The notes beneath the pieces were generated by a model. It worked only from the letters and a program-made list of their open reading frames with translations, did not search any database and was not told the origin of the DNA. A stretch of 24,345 bases of DNA from Acidobacteriota bacterium (GTDB taxonomy: Bacteria; Acidobacteriota; Blastocatellia; Pyrinomonadales; Pyrinomonadaceae), in contig JAEWBM010000087.1 of assembly GCA_023391155.1 (NCBI GenBank), positions 1 through 24,345 on the forward strand, read 5' to 3'. A program made the translations under genes and the position numbers. Position 1 is the first letter of the stretch. Every line of letters begins with the position of its first letter. Of this stretch, positions 23,003-24,345 are shown piece by piece.

Positions 23003-23761
23003 TCATTGTTGTTTTGGTTTGAAACAAGCATTGTAAATTCTTTGATTAACCACGTTATTACTTTGAGTCTCATCAAACAATATGGGGGTTAATTGATTTA
23101 CCGCCCTAAAATCGTGTTTATGCACATACCGCCGCGTGACGTGAGCTAGTTCATGTAGAATGGTCAAAGCTCGTCTATCGACCGGACTCGTTAACAATTC
23201 TGTACTTGTTTTGTTACCCACCTGGCTAACAATTGTGTCCTGGAAAAACGAAAAATACAGCTCGATTTCGCCAGCCGTACCGACAAGACGGGGTCGGTTA
23301 ACCCAACCGTTATATTCGGTTTTATACTGGGGTAATAGCTTAAACCCCACAACATTCAAACTCTGTTTCGCGTCATACGTGCTTGAGGACACGGCCTTGT
23401 TGCACTCAGCGTCTTGGAGTAGAGTTTGTGCTCGTTTCAGAGCTTCATCGTGTTTGGCCAATTCTTCCGAATTGGGCCCCGTAAGATGATGCGGCACCGG
23501 TGGCGGAGCAGGGCAAGGTTTGCCTGGAATGCAATCTCCCATACCGACGGAATTCCGTCGAGTATCCCCACTGTTGTTCAAAGTATACCAAGTTTCCACT
23601 TGGAACGAATGGAGGCGGAAGTGGTGGAAGAGGAGCTCCGTCGGGTAGGAACTCGGGCTCGGAACCATACCCCTCGTAATAGTCCGGAATAAAGACAGAC
23701 ATTGACTGCCGACCCGGAAGCGAATTATCGAAATCGATATATTGGGTCGGATAAAAACCAT
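23003..23761 (-). CDS. RHS-like C-terminal tail with HELAH motif (downstream part of a frameshifted gene)
   Basis: This frame has an HExxH zinc-peptidase-like motif, HELAHVTRRYVHKHD, encoded at 23141-23155 for HELAH, with two further His shortly after (no Gly spacing of metzincins). It is preceded by a hydrophobic strand ALTI and followed by a tail ending NQRIYNACFKPKQQ. The first ~60 codons look non-coding: their protein is odd while the other frame reads well over the same bases. A real protein begins near 23575 with NNSGDTRRNSVGMGDCIPG, so the start at 23761 is nominal. It joins the 23445-24047 frame by a 1-base shift. The combined protein looks like the tail of an RHS toxin; enzyme activity is not proven. 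Confidence 0.6.
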   Translation of the reverse strand: MVFIRPNISISIIRFRVGSQCLSLFRTITRGMVPSPSSYPTELLFHHFRLHSFQVETWYTLNNSGDTRRNSVGMGDCIPGKPCPAPPPVPHHLTGPNSEELAKHDEALKRAQTLLQDAECNKAVSSSTYDAKQSLNVVGFKLLPQYKTEYNGWVNRPRLVGTAGEIELYFSFFQDTIVSQVGNKTSTELLTSPVDRRALTILHELAHVTRRYVHKHDFRAVNQLTPILFDETQSNNVVNQRIYNACFKPKQQ

Positions 23762-24047
23762 TTGGGCCGTGAAAGCGAACTTCCAACTGCAGTGCCCCTG
23801 ACCCCCCCATCCTATTGACCATCGAACAGGGGGTGATCATCCCGTCTAACTCGCAATCGCCCATAGTTACATCGTCCATGGTGATCGCGTCGGCGGGAGA
23901 ATCCATGACGCCGCCGGAGTATGGCGGGCGGCTCATCGAACCGGAACGAAGCGGGCGGCTGGGTTCGGTTGCGCGGTCGCGGAAGAACTTCAGCAGAACT
24001 TCGCAAGAATTGGAATCACCGTATATCAGGCCGGGATACGGTGTCAA
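23445..24047 (-). CDS. RHS-like C-terminal region (upstream part of a frameshifted gene)
   Basis: This 200-codon frame reads as plausible protein down to about 23575 and then degenerates (WGYSTEFRRYGRLHSRQ). The good part includes a DCELDGMITPCSMVNRM segment, typical in my memory of Cys-containing regions near the ends of acidobacterial RHS proteins, then FIPDYYEGYG and a Pro-rich linker PLPPLPPPFVPSG. It has no signal peptide; the start is a TTG at 24047 (later Met codons exist), so it may be a tail fragment whose upstream RHS core is lost. Reading resumes one base out of frame in 23003-23761. The pair should be treated as one gene interrupted by a 1-base indel, either real decay or a sequencing error. 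Confidence 0.55.
   Translation of the reverse strand: MTPYPGLIYGDSNSCEVLLKFFRDRATEPSRPLRSGSMSRPPYSGGVMDSPADAITMDDVTMGDCELDGMITPCSMVNRMGGSGALQLEVRFHGPNGFYPTQYIDFDNSLPGRQSMSVFIPDYYEGYGSEPEFLPDGAPLPPLPPPFVPSGNLVYFEQQWGYSTEFRRYGRLHSRQTLPCSATGAASSYGAQFGRIGQTR
23546..23559. repeat. Perfect 14-bp palindrome near the frameshift
   Basis: GACGGAATTCCGTC is perfectly self-complementary. It lies just downstream, on the minus strand, of the point where the reading frame shifts by one base. Palindromes can favour indels or sequencing error, so it may explain the shift; a link is not shown. Confidence 0.6.
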
Positions 24048-24345
24048 ACTTTTTTAGTGGGCGGGGCGAAGCGTCACCCGGATAGGAGGCGAGCGGTTTT
24101 GCCAGCGTTCAAAAAGACGTTATCCACGAAATACACGAAGCCGACGAAAAGCCGCCCGCCCCCGTCGTGTTGCGCCTTACGCTATTGTGCTTTTCCCCTG
24201 CGGGGAGTGGAAACGGGGACTATTGGCCCGGGTTTGTGAACAAAGTCGGCGATCTTGTCTTCGAAATGGGCAAGAAAAATATTTTTTTAGAGAGTGTAGA
24301 TTTTTTTGTGTAAGTGGTCATATATAGCCGGATGATGTAGTGTTC
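24048..24345. other. Gene-free end region, AT-rich tail
   Basis: No convincing gene is visible in this stretch of about 300 bp. It contains a phrase CACGAAATACACGAAG with short internal near-repeats (24124-24139), a CCCCTGCGGGG inverted repeat near 24195-24205, and AT-rich runs with seven or eight T after 24280. The composition differs sharply from the core genes and resembles intergenic RHS-flanking DNA. Confidence 0.4.

Noticed and set aside
23141..23155. HELAH motif as a metzincin-type protease
   Set aside because: The third His is at the wrong spacing and the conserved Gly is missing, so only a general HExxH zinc-peptidase-like label is justified.
24020..24047. Minus-strand promoter TTGACA (24047-24042) with TATACG (24025-24020), spacer 16
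   Set aside because: A perfect -35 but a weak -10, and it overlaps the nominal TTG start of the RHS-like tail; chance match cannot be excluded.
1..24345. CRISPR array, tRNA, rRNA, riboswitch, insertion sequence or integrase
   Set aside because: No regularly spaced repeat series, cloverleaf, conserved RNA core or transposase-like reading frame was found on either strand by eye.

Overview
The window looks like a chromosomal piece of an acidobacterium, most likely of the Blastocatellia/Pyrinomonadaceae kind. This rests on gene content and style: alternative complex III followed by a caa3-type oxidase operon, an Asn/Thr/Ala-rich low-complexity tail on ActE, many lipoproteins, RHS debris, and moderately high G+C. 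No rRNA or tRNA gene is present, so the placement is inference.

Region 1 (1-8566, + strand) is one respiratory operon. It holds the end of actC, then actD, actE, actF, an unrecognised one-helix membrane protein, a SCO copper chaperone, and coxB (CuA domain plus fused cytochrome c), coxA (type A2, Tyr-Ser instead of the helix VI Glu), coxC (with an extra loop of about 100 residues) and coxD. A clear intrinsic terminator closes it. Quinol oxidised by ACIII would pass electrons through ActE and the CoxB heme to CuA and on to oxygen.

Region 2 (8696-11545, + strand) lies between two terminators and looks like a lipoprotein-handling unit: a LolA/LolB-fold-like lipoprotein, a LolD-like ATPase, a small one-helix protein and LolA. 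No LolC/E permease gene is present in it.

Region 3 (11607-13226, + strand) has a radical SAM enzyme and an NADPH-dependent FMN reductase-like flavoprotein. It meets a minus-strand array (19786 down to 13220): TlpA-like thioredoxin lipoprotein, Nudix hydrolase, GH15 glucoamylase-like enzyme, pyruvate kinase, and a secreted alpha/beta-hydrolase with a C-terminal propeller-like region. A NifU-like Fe-S protein diverges from this array.

Region 4 (20414-24345) is accessory. A PIN-domain toxin-antitoxin pair sits between two copies of an RHS-gene fragment exactly 900 bp apart. Beyond it are an RHS core remnant, a lipoprotein with Ycf48/BNR-like repeats, and a frameshifted reading frame that looks like an RHS C-terminal tail with an HELAH motif. 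This is the most likely place for something undescribed: a displaced RHS toxin tail with a candidate lipoprotein immunity partner and a toxin-antitoxin cassette lodged in RHS debris.
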